From Bursaphelenchus xylophilus (taxonomy: Eukaryota; Nematoda; Chromadorea; Rhabditida; Aphelenchoididae), in assembly GCA_904066235.2 (NCBI GenBank), contig CAJFCV020000001.1:5518001-5582000 (forward strand): a stretch of DNA of 64,000 bases. Direction: 5' to 3'. Made by a program: the position numbers and the translations under genes. Positions 44,942 to 58,156 of the stretch are shown piece after piece (position 1 is the first letter of the stretch; every line of letters starts with the position of its first letter). Under the pieces are notes generated by a model, which saw only the letters and a program-made list of their open reading frames with translations, was not told the origin of the DNA and searched no databases.

Positions 44942-45415
44942 GGTCAGTTATCCAAAGTAATACAAGATAATTCTTTCTTTTTATGCGTTTGCTTAATAAT
45001 TTTGCCCATTTCAGAAGCCCGACGTAAGAACTTGCTCCCCAGTGCCATTGCCAAGCAATAATCCGGTGAATTTAGTTTTATTATTTTGAACTACCTTACA
45101 TTCCCTTAATTGTTGTTGATTTTACTGTTACTTCTCTTTTCTCTTACTCCAGCTTAATAAATTTAACTGGGCAGAAATGACATCACTTTGGGTAAAAGCG
45201 ATTTGCATTCGATGGGTTTACTTTTATTATTCTAGTTGAAACAGTTTTTATAACAAGCATGTTATGGATAATATAACACAAGATAACCAATAAATTATTT
45301 TGGGAAAGACGGCGTGGGGCCGCGAAGAAGAGAGTCGGTTTGTTCGGGATTCGGAGAGTGTAATATAAATTAGTTTATATACAGAAATGGGTGAGGATAT
45401 CAGAGATCTTCGGGT

Positions 45416-48116
45416 TTAGATGGGCACTTTCATGCAGCCAATCTTTTTCCGGGCGATCTTCAGATGGTACAGTCGGGCTTCCAACTCCGTACAGAAGGAT
45501 ACGTGTTTGTCGTGTTCTTCGAACTAAATTTGAATAGATTAGTTAGGAATTTGGATATTATTTATAACAGATCACCTTTTTGTTTATGTAAGGCAACTTA
45601 CATTGTACATTTTGATACATAAACTCGCATATTCTCGGAGGTGAGGTACCGCGAAGCATATGGGAAGGCTCTCTGTCACTGAAATTGGCATTTAGTATAT
45701 TGTAGTAGACATTAAAACTAAACTTTTATGTACGTTTTCGAACTTTTTTTTTATTGTGAGCAAGATTGGGAGGATGATGCCATTCCAAAGAACATTTTTT
45801 TTCGTTCTTTCAGTTGTGGATGGAATGTTGTTTGTTACAATTTGACTGTCCCTCTATCGAAAACATTCGATCCCACACAGGTCAAACTGTCGCTGGTTAC
45901 GCAATAAAATTTGGGTAGTAATAAACAGGATTAAAGTCTCTTCAACGTATTCGAATTATTGGGCGAGCGGAGTTGTTTTGACCTTCCTTGTTTTCGTTTC
46001 CTGGTATGAGTAACCTGGTATAATATAATCACTCGGCTTTCGTCATTTTGGTCTACTGTAAACTACAATTACTCTTTTGATTGGCGCTGTCTTTCGATCA
46101 CCCTAACTTTGCTCTTTCCGCTACTCGGTAGTTGTTTTCCCCTTACTCTACTGTATAAGGGAAAGTGTAAACACTGCGTTTCTTTCTTCATTTATTTATA
46201 AACCCCTGAAGGGGTTTTATTCAGCGACGCCGAAATAATCTAATCACGTGGGAATTTAGGTCAGGCGATTGGAATTAAAACTTGGTCTTCGCAAACGAAA
46301 ACAAGTCTAATATAATGTCTAAAAAATGAGGAGGAAGTGCCCTGATCTGACTCATAATTCGGCCTTGTCCTTTCTCTGCAAACAAGGTCGTAAATCTGTT
46401 ATTTCGACAGCATTCGGTACCAGTCTACCGTAATCCTGACGCAGGTGGTCGGAGAAATATTTTTGGTTAGTTTTTTTGGAATTCCCATTAGAAAATGGGG
46501 ATTTTTTGAAAGTCGGGGTCAAGTACAAAGTTCAGAGATCAGGCTGATCACTTTTCACCCAGACCAATCTCTCTTTGATTGCCTTAATTTATCCAATTAT
46601 CCCACGAAATCTTTAATCTCATACATAATATATATATATATGTATGTGTAATGTGGCATGTGTAATTTGGTTGTTTACCTCCTACACTTAATGTCTAATT
46701 CGGGGCAACCACGTAAATTTTTGTTTTTCCGTCGGAATTACGGGAATTTCAACGAAATGTTTCCACCTGGATGAGAGTATTTTTTTTTACTGTAAAGTGG
46801 CCGGATGGGTACTGTAGGCACTGTGCAGCGATAAACAAAGGAATTGCGACGCCTACGAGAGACACGAAATGTCCATTGACATTCGGGCCACTGCTTAAGG
46901 GCATGGGAAGGCGCGATATTTCCTCCAATTTCCGCTAATTGTAAAGTTTTGAAGGCTTTGCATTTTCGTTACAAAAATCGCAACAAATCCCTTGAACTCG
47001 ACTCAATGACCCAGTTTTGTTTGTTGACCAACAAAAAGGACAAATTTTGTAAACGACGTCATCCTCCCGCGTAAACTGTTCGGAGATCATGTTTGTTTTG
47101 CTCTAGAACACAGCCCAGATCACTCACCCGAGATCTCCTTGTTGTAGTAGACCCGGCCGTCCACACTCATCGACACTCGAACCCCCAGATCTTGAGGAAT
47201 GTAGGTCATGTTGAGGCAAACGTCATCGTCCAGATGGATCTTTCGGACCGTCAAATGACGACAACACCCACAATCTTTCCCCTCACAATGGCATCCTTCT
47301 TCGAGCAGTTTTTTCTGTTGTTTCTGGTCTGTGATCTCCCAGGGATTGTGGTTCTCGACTTCTATTCGGTCTTCGGAATCTGAAAAATTGGATTGGCTTT
47401 AGTTTTTTTCGGAGTTCGAAGTCGAGAAAAAGTCATTTTTCGAACTGTTTTAATGCGGGGTCTTGCTTCTTTCCAAAAAAAATAAATAAGAAGGGCTTTC
47501 TCAAAGATTATGCCTGTTAGACAGTCTTGATCTCTCTTGGATTGCCTCTAATCAAAATTATACTCAAAAATTGCTCTAAACTTACGGAATGAAACCTCTG
47601 ATCTCTTGTAGATGACCAATGTAACTTTGGCTGTCTCTGTTGTGAACTCCATCCTAGATTTGCGCCCTTTCGAGATCACATCGCTGACATCAGCGACTAT
47701 GTATTCTAAAAATATTTTTTACACTCTTGACCCTCATGTATTCCATATAAATCTTTTTTTCTCCTTACTTTGCATGTCCTCAGGCACATCCAAAAGTGAT
47801 AATCCTAGATAAATTCTGTCGCTTTCGAGGACATCCGGCGATAGTCGTATGACCGTATTGTCTTGGAAGATGCGATCGTTTATCCTCATCATTGAACCCT
47901 CTTGTAACATTACACTCTGAAACATGAGGTTCAGATGTTGTTCTAGTACGACTGCTGCGTAGAGAGCATCTTTCAAGGGTTCAGTATTCTTACCTGTAGA
48001 TCAAAATGGTTCTGTGATAATAGAACTGACATGGCGTAACTGATATTGCATTGCCTGGGGCCACAAAAGTCATCGGTTGGCTCTACTCGGAGATAAACGT
48101 CCAGGAAGGGAGACGC
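45416..48116 (-). CDS. DUF4773-domain protein (secreted, cysteine-rich)
   Basis: Minus-strand exons 48116-47994, 47916-47769, 47705-47586, 47379-47128, 45678-45602 and 45523-45416 keep phase and end in TAA. They encode 275 residues plus missing upstream sequence. Residues from the fourth exon on show the DUF4773 pattern: CHCEGKDCGCC, DVCLNMTYI, LPICFAVPHLREYASLC, HVSFCTEL and a final GCMKVPI. The preceding part (SPFLDVYLRVEPTDDFC) is a beta-rich region of unknown type. The N terminus and any signal peptide lie in exons further upstream, possibly including 50052-50279. DUF4773 proteins are mostly secreted invertebrate proteins without known function. The largest intron is about 1.45 kb. Confidence 0.8.
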
Positions 48117-50051
48117 CTGAAACAATTTAAGAATTAGAATATATTTAAGATTTTGAGGATTGGTCACAAAAGATTTGTAGTTTCTTCAAAGAATGACATC
48201 ACAATGGTATTATCCGAACGTCCCGAGAGTAATGTTTGGTTGGGGTTTCTTCTTTATAGCGTTAGAATCGTAGTAGCAAATGGTCAGTTGTACTCGTGCA
48301 GCTAATCCCCTTAATCTGCGGTCTATAATCCCATAGTACACTAGACCTGAATGTTACACTAGAAATGTCTGCAGCCTGCTATTTCTGCGTTCACAGTCTT
48401 TTTGGATAGTAAATGGCATAGAGGTAAAGATTAAGCCTTTCTAAGTTGGTATAACCTATTTTCGAGGCCTTGAATAATATTTACAAATTTGGAAATTACT
48501 GTATTCTAAGTTTACGTGTAGATTGATAGCTTTTTATTGTTTACAACCGCCTTTTTCTTGTGTGTACGGCTTTTACTCCGCTTTAAAGCTTGTTACATTT
48601 CCTGATTTATGGCTCAATTAATTGTAGACAAGCCCTAAGGGCTTGGAGATGGATGATGACCGGAAAGGTTGCTTTGCAACTCCCCTAGAATAACATCAAA
48701 ACAAATTTTGAGATCAATTCTCTCCGAATATTTCCGGTTTAAAGAAATTGAATTGGTTCCAAAAGATATTTGCAAAAATAAAAGATGGGAAGGAATGAAA
48801 AAAGGCGTTAATGGACTGGATCATGTGGGATTTGAGAAGATCCGGGGATAAATTTAGATAAGAGCAAGGGCAGAGATCAAAAGTATGAGCGCCTGGTGTA
48901 AAAAAGTAGCGTGATTTTAGTGTAATTTATAAAAATTTGGAGCTGAGACTACCTATAGTAATACAATTTGAAAACTAATCGATTTATTTTTTTTATCAAA
49001 GATTTTTGTAATTTTCTGCCTCACCACGAATCCCTGAGAAGTTTGGACAAGCCTACGAGGTTCTGCTCACATTTCCGAATCTTACTTTTACTAAAATCAC
49101 AAGATATTAACTTGAGATTTAAATTGTACCCTTAAATATGGGTAAAAAAATTGTAGTCAAATGATGTTAAAGTTACAACTAGATCAACAGTGTGAGTTGC
49201 ACTGTTAGTTACCGCCTACATTTGGAAACCCATCAAGAGCACTTGAATTTATATTGTACCGGGCTCTCTTGACATTAGCTTAAGTATATTTGAATTCGAG
49301 TCCATCTTATGAGCGAAAAGGAAACCTATATTATGACCTTAGGTTAGAATGATCTCAAGTTAGCAAATTATACTCTCGGAGATAGTCAACTGCCGACCTT
49401 AAAGTATGATTATTACAACCCTTTGTAGAGAAAACGAAAAGTGTCGAGATCGGCGCGCTTGATCAAACATTCGTCGTGCGATGTTTGGTAATCGAATAAT
49501 CAAGGTTCAAAACAACGTTTCGAATCAAATTCCCGATCATTTTACGAAAAGACGACCTTATTTTCCAACGTCATTCAATTCAGTTCACCTAGTGTAATAT
49601 TGGAAAGTGAAAGTGGCAACTTCCAGGAGTTGGTCGGTTAAATTGGGAGTGCTTTGTTCACGACCTGTGTCTTTATGCTGTTTCGAGAGTGGGGACTCAA
49701 AAAATTAAAATTTTATAAACCAAATTAGAATATGCAAATACTATAGAGTAACAAATTAAATTAGACTATAAATCAGTAATATTAAAGCAGTAATATACTG
49801 CAGTAATTTGGTTTAGGACAGAGTCTACTCTCAGTTTTGCTCTTACTACACATGGATAAAAGATTTAGATATCCCTCGGGCTTACGTCGATCCCTACACT
49901 TTTCGAGTCATTCTAATGTCAAATACAATAGGTTAGTAACAATTGTTTCTCTAGTTTGCTAACTTTTTGCAACAAATTAATTCCAAATAAATTGGAACTA
50001 CAAATTAGTAAACAAAAGCAAAAACGATGGTTGTAAAAAAACAAAACTCAC
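48117..50051. other. probable intron / non-coding region
   Basis: No convincing exon was found, although phase requires at least one more exon if 50052-50279 belongs to the DUF4773 gene. No repeats were noticed. Confidence 0.4.
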
Positions 50052-50279
50052 ATGAATCTGCGTAATCTGCATAAACAATAGCCAGAGGAGCGTCTCCCGA
50101 AGTGGCGACATCTTCTCCTTCAGCTGGGATCACCAAAAAAATCCTGGATTGGTGACTCGTTTGCACGCGATTACTTTTTATAATCAGTGTAAGAACTTGG
50201 GCGGGGCTTGGTTTTATTATTTTGTTTTCGAAACAACCGGAAGACGGGCGAATATCGATGGAGTTGGCCAAGTTTGGGG
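50052..50279 (-). CDS. likely internal coding exon, perhaps of the DUF4773 gene
   Basis: It is bounded on the minus strand by an ATTTTCAG acceptor and a GTGAGT donor. It starts in phase 2 and ends in phase 1. It encodes 75 residues (NLANSIDIRPSSGC, RIFLVIPAEGEDV, PLAIVYADYAD). A direct join to 48116 breaks frame, so an exon is missing between them or the genes are separate. Confidence 0.5.
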
Positions 50280-52860
50280 CTGAAAATCATATCGTTGGTA
50301 TAAAATGTTGGGCGAACAGAAAGGGGATCGATCTTTAAGGGCGTATTTTAGGTTTATAAATAAGGTGAAAAATAAAGAAAAGATAAAAATTTACAAAAAA
50401 TAGAGAACTTTAGCAAAATGAGCAAATTTTGATCGAAATGCCAGGGGAAATACGTATTAAATATTTAGCAAATACGCCGAAGAAACGGATCTTTCCGGGT
50501 GTAAAATACGATCTCATATCTTGGGACTTCATAATGTCCCTTGAAAGTCGTTTAAAAGCTAACTTTACTATCTTTTTTCCGTAGGCTTATATTATTTTAG
50601 CCTAAGATTAACCAATAAATTTAAATATTTGGCCTAAGTACTTCCAAAAGTCAATTCTACTCCAAGTTGTTGTAAATAAACAGTAGTAAAATTACAGAAG
50701 CGTTTATAATGGCAGGATTACAATTGTCAATTTTTAAGCAGTAATTGTTAAAGAATGACCCCGCCTTGCAGTTTGTAATCTTGGCCACAAACTTGATGAC
50801 ATTTTAGGACAGAATGGTAATTCCGAATGTTAAGGACCCGAGAACTTTAAGAAAATACGTGCTACCGTGTCCTTCAAGTAGCACTGTTAAAGTTGCAATT
50901 TGTAGAAAAAAATTGGGAAAATTAATCCGGACTTGGAATGTTATGATTGAAATACGATAATTGGCGGACTTTACTGCGTATTTAAATGGTAATCCTAATT
51001 GAAATTGCATTGTTTTAAAATCCGGGAGTAAAACAAATTTCAAGATAAAAGGTACTGTAAAAACAAAGGAAACTTTTACAAATCTTGGAACCCAATTGGA
51101 ATAAGAGAATTACAACCTCTTATGCAATAGTTTCGAATACATTTTTGCTACAAAGAAACATAAACAAGAAGTTAATTAGTAGTCGAATTTAATTGTACAA
51201 TCCTCCCCAACAGTTACAATAAAAAGGCCCTTAAATAGTAGCAACTTTGAGTCTTTACAACGACCCCACTTTCTACACCCACCAAAATATTATTCAAATC
51301 TTTTTTCAAATATTTCAAACCCCACAAAAGTGGGCGGAGCCAACGCAAAGCTGCAAAAAAGGGAGGGTTAAATATAAAATATAAAAACATAGTACTCTGC
51401 AGGGAGTGATTGGATTAGGAGCCAGTGGATTAAATAGTATAGTAAACCGAAAATAAATTGGCTTAATTAATTACACGTAATCTATCTCCGGCAATTAACC
51501 GGGAAGTGATAGTGTAATGAACAAGGTGGTTAAAGAGTAAAACAGAAGTCAGTAGAGAGAAAGCAGGACCATTTTTTATCAAAAAGCGCAAAGGTTAAGA
51601 GTTCGGATTCCATGGATAATAAAATATGATAAAAAAATTACAAAACTCATTCTGAATTTGTGGTTATAACTTGGAATGGGACTCTGACAGTAGTTATTAT
51701 CTTCAGAGGCTCGAAATGCGGTTTGATCCCTAAGATGTTTGGACCGCGATTTGAAAAAGATCAATAAGTTTTGTTGATGAGAGACTATGGAAAACGAGGA
51801 GGGTCGTTAAAGAAAAATGGGGTGTGGCCAGATATTTCTGGATCTAGCGCCGAAAGATTTGCTTCGTTATACAAGTTTGTGCTTCTCCTCGTAAGCAGAC
51901 TGTAAATTTTTTACATTGAAATTCCCAAAATATTAGGTTTTGGAAATCATTGGCCTAAAAACTGTAGTAGTCGCTGGATTATGCTAGTAAAAATCTCACT
52001 CATGTCTTAGAAACCGCTGATTTAGATCTTTGCCAAGTTGAATAAAGATTTTATAATTTTGATTCGGGTATTTCCTTATTCCCGTCTTTAAACCGTCAAA
52101 AAATAATCTTCATTGAAATTAAACACTTAATTCTCCACGAAATACATCTTCCAAAAAAAGGGCTACAAATCACCTATTTTCCTACGTGTACATTAACCTA
52201 TGACGTAATCATGAAAGGTGCTTGCGTGTCCTTTGGCCAGATTCCCATTTCTGGGGCCAAGTCCAACCTCCAAAATGTTACAATTTAATCCGAAAACAAA
52301 GTGCCGATGACGACAAAATTGTAATCTACCCATTTGAAAGCACAGTAAATTACTTGTCGAAATATAATTGTAGCGCAAATATTTACATATAAAATGACAT
52401 GTGTTTTGGATTACATTTACATCACCAAATATAATTTTCACATTTTTTTGGAATCTAAGCTGTAATTAGACAAGGAAAGGGTTAGGAAAAGTTACTGTTT
52501 AATGTTTTGAATTTATTTTTAATCTGAAAAAATTAAATTCCCCACATTTTAAAGACATTCCCAACCAGATTAGAGAGCTATTTGTTGCGTCAAGCTGATC
52601 ATATTATCCATGGCCTTTAAATGGGATTACAATTTCGAGGAAATGACGATGAGAGGGGACGCAATGAGATCAGGCGTTGCAAAAAGAATGACGATTATTA
52701 CAACTTTGAAAACTTGGAAGGCTTATAGGGGAGAAAGGAATTAAAATACGGTGGAAAAAGGTTGATGACGAGAAATCTTAAATTTATTTGGTCCTCTTAT
52801 TAGTTACGTCATAGTGAGCAATTACAATTTTTTAAAAACATTTTATATTTTACTTTTTGA
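50280..52860. other. AT-rich non-coding region
   Basis: I see no splice-bounded coding exons, RNA genes or long inverted repeats here. It is probably intergenic or upstream intron. Confidence 0.5.
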
Positions 52861-53451
52861 CAAGGAAAGTACTTTTATGGGGGCTCCTACTTTTTGACGG
52901 GACATATCTCAAAAAATCAGAAAAAATGCGCTGATCAAGGATATATAAATCTTAGCTGCCCATTTTAGGTTTTTAAGGGTGAAAATGCCCAAAAACTGGT
53001 TTAATTTCCCTACAAAAGGCAGACATTCGAAACGATAAAAAGAGCACTCGATCTCTTCCTTCGGAAGAGAGCGGTGTGGCCGAGTGGTTAGTGCCGTAGT
53101 CTGGGAATCAAGAGGGGGGACGCCGCACAGGTTCGATTTCCCTTTTGGGCTGAATCAACTTTTTTGAAGTTGAAGGTCGGAAAAATAAATTTTTGGGCCA
53201 AGACTGTCTTATTACGTCTTAGAAACTCAATAAACACCATTTTAAGCCAAAATAAAAATTGTAAACCTTTGAAAAAATTAAGCGGAAAGGGGTTCATATA
53301 GGACTTTAAGTCAACTTCCGACTGAGTTTTCACCCCTAAAAACCTAAAATGGGCAGCTAAGATCTATATATTCTTGATCAGCACATTTTTTCTGATTTTT
53401 TGAGATATGTCCCGTCAAAAAGTAGGAGCCCCCATAAAAGTACCTTCCTTG
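52861..53451. mobile_element. tRNA-like-carrying inverted-repeat element (E2)
   Basis: 591 bp; ends CAAGGAAAGTACTTTTATGG and a near-exact complement, flanked by TGA (52858-52860, 53452-53454). The first 16 bases equal those of E1 at 20261. The centre has the same hairpin plus tRNA-like arrangement in the same orientation. Confidence 0.87.
53053..53150 (+). other. tRNA-like sequence with 5' hairpin, in E2
   Basis: Hairpin CTCTTCCTTCGGAAGAG (53053-53069) is identical to that in E1. It is followed by A-box TGGCCGAGTGG, a candidate loop CTGGGAA, a G-rich variable region and B-box GGTTCGATTTC. The ends do not pair well, so it is tRNA-derived, probably not a translating tRNA. Confidence 0.55.
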
Positions 53452-55564
53452 TGAAATTTTGTCCACACTTTTATTCGCTTATTTTTTTGATGGAACAAAA
53501 TTAACATAAGACTAAACAGTTATCACTTTTTACAGAATGACATCCCCGTCATTCACAACAACACAATGAAATTGCCAAAAATATTACGACTTGATTTGAG
53601 CTAATAATTTTTGCGGAACGGCGACCCCTGAGGAGATTCCCAAAGGACATTTTCAAACGACAGGCACCTCTTCTCTCATCCAAAAATATCATTTTGTTAC
53701 AGTATCAGCAAAATGAAACACGTGGAATAAATTTGTAAATATTTCGGAAAATAAAAAGAAATAATACGTGATGCAACAGAATGACGATCGAAATGAGTCA
53801 AGGAATCCGAGGAATTCGGGCTGAATTTCATTTTAAAACATTCAGAAAATTTTGAAAATAAAAAAAAAATTTTTTGAATAAAAAATATTCGAAAAAACGA
53901 AAATAGTTTTTATCCCAAAAATTAGACAGTTTTATTACCGGAAATGCGTAAAAATTGAATCTGATTTGGAGTGGAGGATCATGTGTCATACAGGGAAGTG
54001 TTTACGAATCATCTTGGAAAGTGTTCTAGACACCAAAATACAAGGAATCAGAGGGTGAAAGGGGGTGGGAAACACGAAACACCACACACGAAAACCTCGT
54101 TGGACTGTTTATAGGTCAAAATTGAAATTTCTAAAAGACATTTGGAATTTTTGGATTGCGTTATGCAGAAATAACCGGAAATTTCGGGAAATTAAGCAAT
54201 CTGGTTAAAAAAATTTTTTTGATTGCTTGGACTAAATTAAAACTTTAGTATTTCCAAACATTAATTACTGGCAGCAAAACGACCCACTTTCGTCCCCAAA
54301 AAAGGTCATAAAACACCTTTTCCCTCATAAAATTCTTTTGTTTTGACGTCACTAGTCGTAATCACTAACGATAATATCTTGAAAGAAGGCTTCTATTTCC
54401 AAGTTGCAATTCTGACAAGCCCCTGGGTGCAACCCCTTAGGCTATCTTTTTGAAAATTGCCCTTTTAAAATCCTTATCATAGACTACCCTTAAAGACAAA
54501 GCAAGAGCGCAAAAAAACACTCGGAATGGACACGGTGGAAGGCAACAAATGCAGCAAACTGATCGCTCTGACCTCCAGACATCACTCTCTGAGCAATTCT
54601 TTACTCGGTTCTCACTTTTTATGAATAGTTTTTGGCAAAACACCATTTCCCGCGCTTTTTGCAAAAAATGACCTTAAAAGTAACACTTGAATGAGTGAGT
54701 GCTTCAGATCTGCCGATAACACAATTCGCGTAAATAACAGCTACTAGGAACCATTTGATCAAAGGATTCTGCAAAACTTTGCACACGAAATTTGGAGGCG
54801 TCATGATCAACATAAAAGGTGTTCAAAGATGCTTGAATTTTGCGAGATGTGATGCAAAATGAGGAGATCGAGATTTTTTATTATTTTTGTAAAAATAAAA
54901 AAATTATTAAATAATACTTCTTAGCGTGCTATTGCATTCTTCAAGCTCTATATACGTCAGATTCTTCGCCTTTCTGTAAATTATCCCCATTTTTCCGCCA
55001 CTAAACTACAGTAATCCGACTAAAAAGACCGGCGGGGCGTATTTTTACGACAAAACAATTTGATTAAAATTGCGGCTGACCTTAGCGATGCGATGTTTAT
55101 GAATTCCTGTCTGAGATTCTGAATCCCCGCTGCGAATTTATGATCTCTAATGCTTATCATGAGCTGAATTATAATGTTATCCATTCGGAGAGGAAAGAGA
55201 TGATTAAAAATCGAATAAAATGTTAGAATAAAATCCATGACCGAGAATATTATTCAGCAAAGAGCAGGAAATGTTGAAACATAGACAAAACAGGCGAAAT
55301 TAAATATGTCATGACTCAGATTTTTTTGAATTTTTTTTTGTAAAATGCTGAATGTAGACTTTGGCTGATGTGGAAACACATTTTGATCTTTACTCGATCT
55401 TAATGTCCACATTACGCAACCTTTTCTCGACCCTTATCGCCATAAATTATATCATAGTAAGTCCCTTTGATCTCATTTTTAAAGATCGGCCTTGCTGATG
55501 CTAATCTTCATCTCGAGACGTTCATTATGCCTGATCAACTCATTCCATCGCTTGTTTATCGATC
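53452..55564. other. AT-rich non-coding region
   Basis: No supported gene was found. It probably contains the upstream region of the gene starting at 55565. Confidence 0.5.
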
Positions 55565-56450
55565 ATGTTGCGTTTCCTCCTTCTTTTTTCCCTTTTTCAT
55601 CCAATTTTTTCCTTTGAAAGTAGTGGCCATGAACCGGAAAAATCGACCAGTAATGCCTATTCCTTGTCATTCCAAGAAGATGCGGAGCCTGTGGAATATG
55701 TAAGAGGGCCTTTGAAGTGTAATACGTACCTTTAGACCAAACTTTGCAACCAACTTTATTACAAAATCTGCAATCAAAGGATCGGGAAAGAGGATCAGAA
55801 GTGCCGAGACGACTGCAAAGTGCATTTAAGTGGAATTGTAAAGGAAGAAAAGGCAATGCAATGCTTTGCTCCGATGGAGGAACTGAAGAAATGGGACAAA
55901 TGTTTGGAGGACGGAGCTGATCTGTGGGTTTTTATATTATACTTGAGGTCTATGAAAATATATTATTTCTGAAAATCTGGTGCCGGAAATCAGCTAAAAT
56001 TGATGAAAAAGGGATGGAAAACCCTCTAGTACCATTATTCATTTATTCATTTCCAGATTTGACTCCAGCAGCACCAGAATCCCCCAAAATGAAGTGAATC
56101 GCTTCAATTACTCCCTCGAAGACGATTACTCCAGATTCAGAAGCCAGAACGGCGCTGTGATCGTCAAAAAGGCTCGCAAATCGTTCGTTGCGTTCCGCAA
56201 ATTCCAACACTGTTATATTCATTGCATGAAGAGGTACGAACAGATGTGTCATGGCCTCTTCAATTGCGCCATCTCCTACCCAGAGTCCGAGGACATGATT
56301 ACGATTATGAAGGAGTGCCAAGGATTGGGAAAAATGGTTCTGGACAACACGAAAGACACTTGCAAGTGTCTGAGTGAAGGCCACGACGTCACAAAGTTGC
56401 TGGGGCAATGCTCTTTGATGGGAAGTCGAGTCTTCATGAGAAGGATCTAA
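55565..56450 (+). CDS. secreted cysteine-rich protein, DUF19-like
   Basis: Exons 55565-55699, 55736-55923 and 56057-56450 keep phase and give 238 residues. A strong signal peptide (MLRFLLLFSLFHPIFS) is followed by a polar stretch. A helical Cys-rich region then carries spaced cysteines: KLCNQLYYKIC, KCRDDCKVH, AMQCFAP, WDKCLED, then QHCYIHCMKR, MCHGLFNC, KECQGL, DTCKCL and GQCSLMG. The pattern resembles nematode DUF19 / T20D4.11-like secreted proteins, but that is a resemblance only. The first intron is just 36 nt (GTAAGA to CTTTAG). AATAAA at 56511 fits as polyadenylation signal. Confidence 0.78.
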
Positions 56451-56510
56451 GATAATATAAAGAAGCCGTCAATTTTGCTTCGTACTGACCTCATACTATT
56501 TTTCTGTTCG

Positions 56511-56516
56511 AATAAA
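56511..56516 (+). promoter_or_regulatory. polyadenylation signal AATAAA
   Basis: It lies 61 nt after the stop of the cysteine-rich secreted protein gene. Confidence 0.65.
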
Positions 56517-56845
56517 GTCTCATTTCATTCTCAAAAAGTCCCAAAGTATGTTTTAAACTTTTAAATCTTCAGCTTTTCTCCAAAGTGGCAATATCTTGGC
56601 ATTCCGTAGCAGCTCATTTCTGTTGACGAAATCGAGTTTTTCGAAGTTTTTTCGAAGAAATATTTTCTTCCGGTAACGTCACGGGCAGGTTGATGTAATT
56701 TTCGGTCTATTTTTATTAATTTTATGGTCAGCGAAAGGTTAGAGGTTAATTTATCCTTCGAAAATTGCAAAAGCTTTTGCAAAATGCTGTTTCATTGGAT
56801 CTTTTCCAAAGGGAAAATGGGAGAAGAAAGAGGGTTATGGATGGA

Positions 56846-56917
56846 TCCCATGTGGTCTAGTGGTTAGGATTCGTGGCTTTCACCCACGCGGCCCGGGTTC
56901 GATTCCCGGCATGGGAA
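56846..56917 (+). tRNA. tRNA-Glu (anticodon TTC)
   Basis: Canonical 72-nt cloverleaf. Acceptor TCCCATG pairs with CATGGGA, and the A-box is TGGTCTAGTGG. The anticodon arm CGTGG-CTTTCAC-CCACG has anticodon TTC, and the T arm CCGGG-TTCGATT-CCCGG is perfect. There is no intron. It is clearly different in quality from the tRNA-like sequences in the transposons. Confidence 0.97.
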
Positions 56918-58156
56918 GGAGACTTTTTGGATGGTTTAATGGATGAGTTTAGAAGTTTCCCATCATTAGGAGAGGTTTTTATTTTCTCAACTTATAATCC
57001 GGGATATTTTTTTGGCATTCATGATTGAAGCTTACAAGAGACATTTGTGGAAATCTATTTTTCTTTATGTTGAGTGTGACTAATCAGGCTGACTTGTCGA
57101 TTAATACCTTGTCGTATGACTTTCATAATCTATTATCGGATTACTCATTTCTTGAGTGCCCAAGTACCCAAATGTAATATCTCCTCGCCAAATCCTCACG
57201 TGGCTAGCACAAGAGTCTCGTTCCGAATGTCTGTCGGTCCCCTCTTCCCACTGTCATAACACCCGATCCGTCCAGATCGATTAGAGATGTCACCCATTGG
57301 AGGGCCATCTTCTCCTTGCCGGCCTGTTTTTTTAACCTCTCTGAGTCATTTGAGAGCCATCTTCAGGCCGCTTCCTCATTTCTCGCGCCTGTTCGAAGAC
57401 GAAGGTTCAGGAATTAGGTATTAAAGGCCACTTAAATTCATATAACGAACTGACTCATCGGGAAGTTCGCAAAATGGACTCGAAATAATTGAGTCATTTT
57501 GTGTTCTGCCGCCAACTTATGACCTCGCCGCCGTCGGGTTATTTAAACCCAAGTCGCACTCCTGTTTTTTGCAATGTTTACAAAACGTTTTCACGCCCCA
57601 GGTCGTTCTTTTCTCTCTTTCCCAACTTTGGATCCAAGTATAATATAAAATGTGGAAAAATTCATGTAGAATCAGAGATGGCCCTGATTCAGAATAATCT
57701 TCGGTTCATCGTGAGTCAAGTGACAATTCTGATGGTTCTGTGGATGAATAATCGGAGGCGTGCGATCAATTTTGCATTTTTGCTGTGATATATAAACGAT
57801 TTTGAATGTTATGATACTATTATCGGCCTGTAAATTGGCCTATGATCCATAATTTTTCTCTCCGCGTCCCTAGAAACGAAAGGAAGATCAGTTTTGCGGT
57901 ATTTTTATATTACACTTGGTACCTAAACTCTGTTGTAGTGGTGTTTAAAAAAGAGGTTACTTTACAAAATCCATTTTTCGCTCCTCCGTAATCAGTCATT
58001 TCGGATAAAACTTTTGACGAATTAGTTTAAAGCTGTGTCAATTTCCCCATTTCCCCAATTTCCGCTGATTCGAGCTGAAATAACCGTGTTTTTGGATTAA
58101 TATTCACAGCTTCCGAATATATAATCTGTTTGCTTTTGTTCAGAGTCACATTAGCA
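56918..58156. other. non-coding region upstream of the LEA-like gene
   Basis: No exon was supported. Short open frames lack splice context and protein-like composition. Confidence 0.5.

Noticed and set aside
50052..50279. Direct splice of this exon to 48116 as the start of the DUF4773 gene
   Set aside because: The phases do not agree; a direct join would break the frame.
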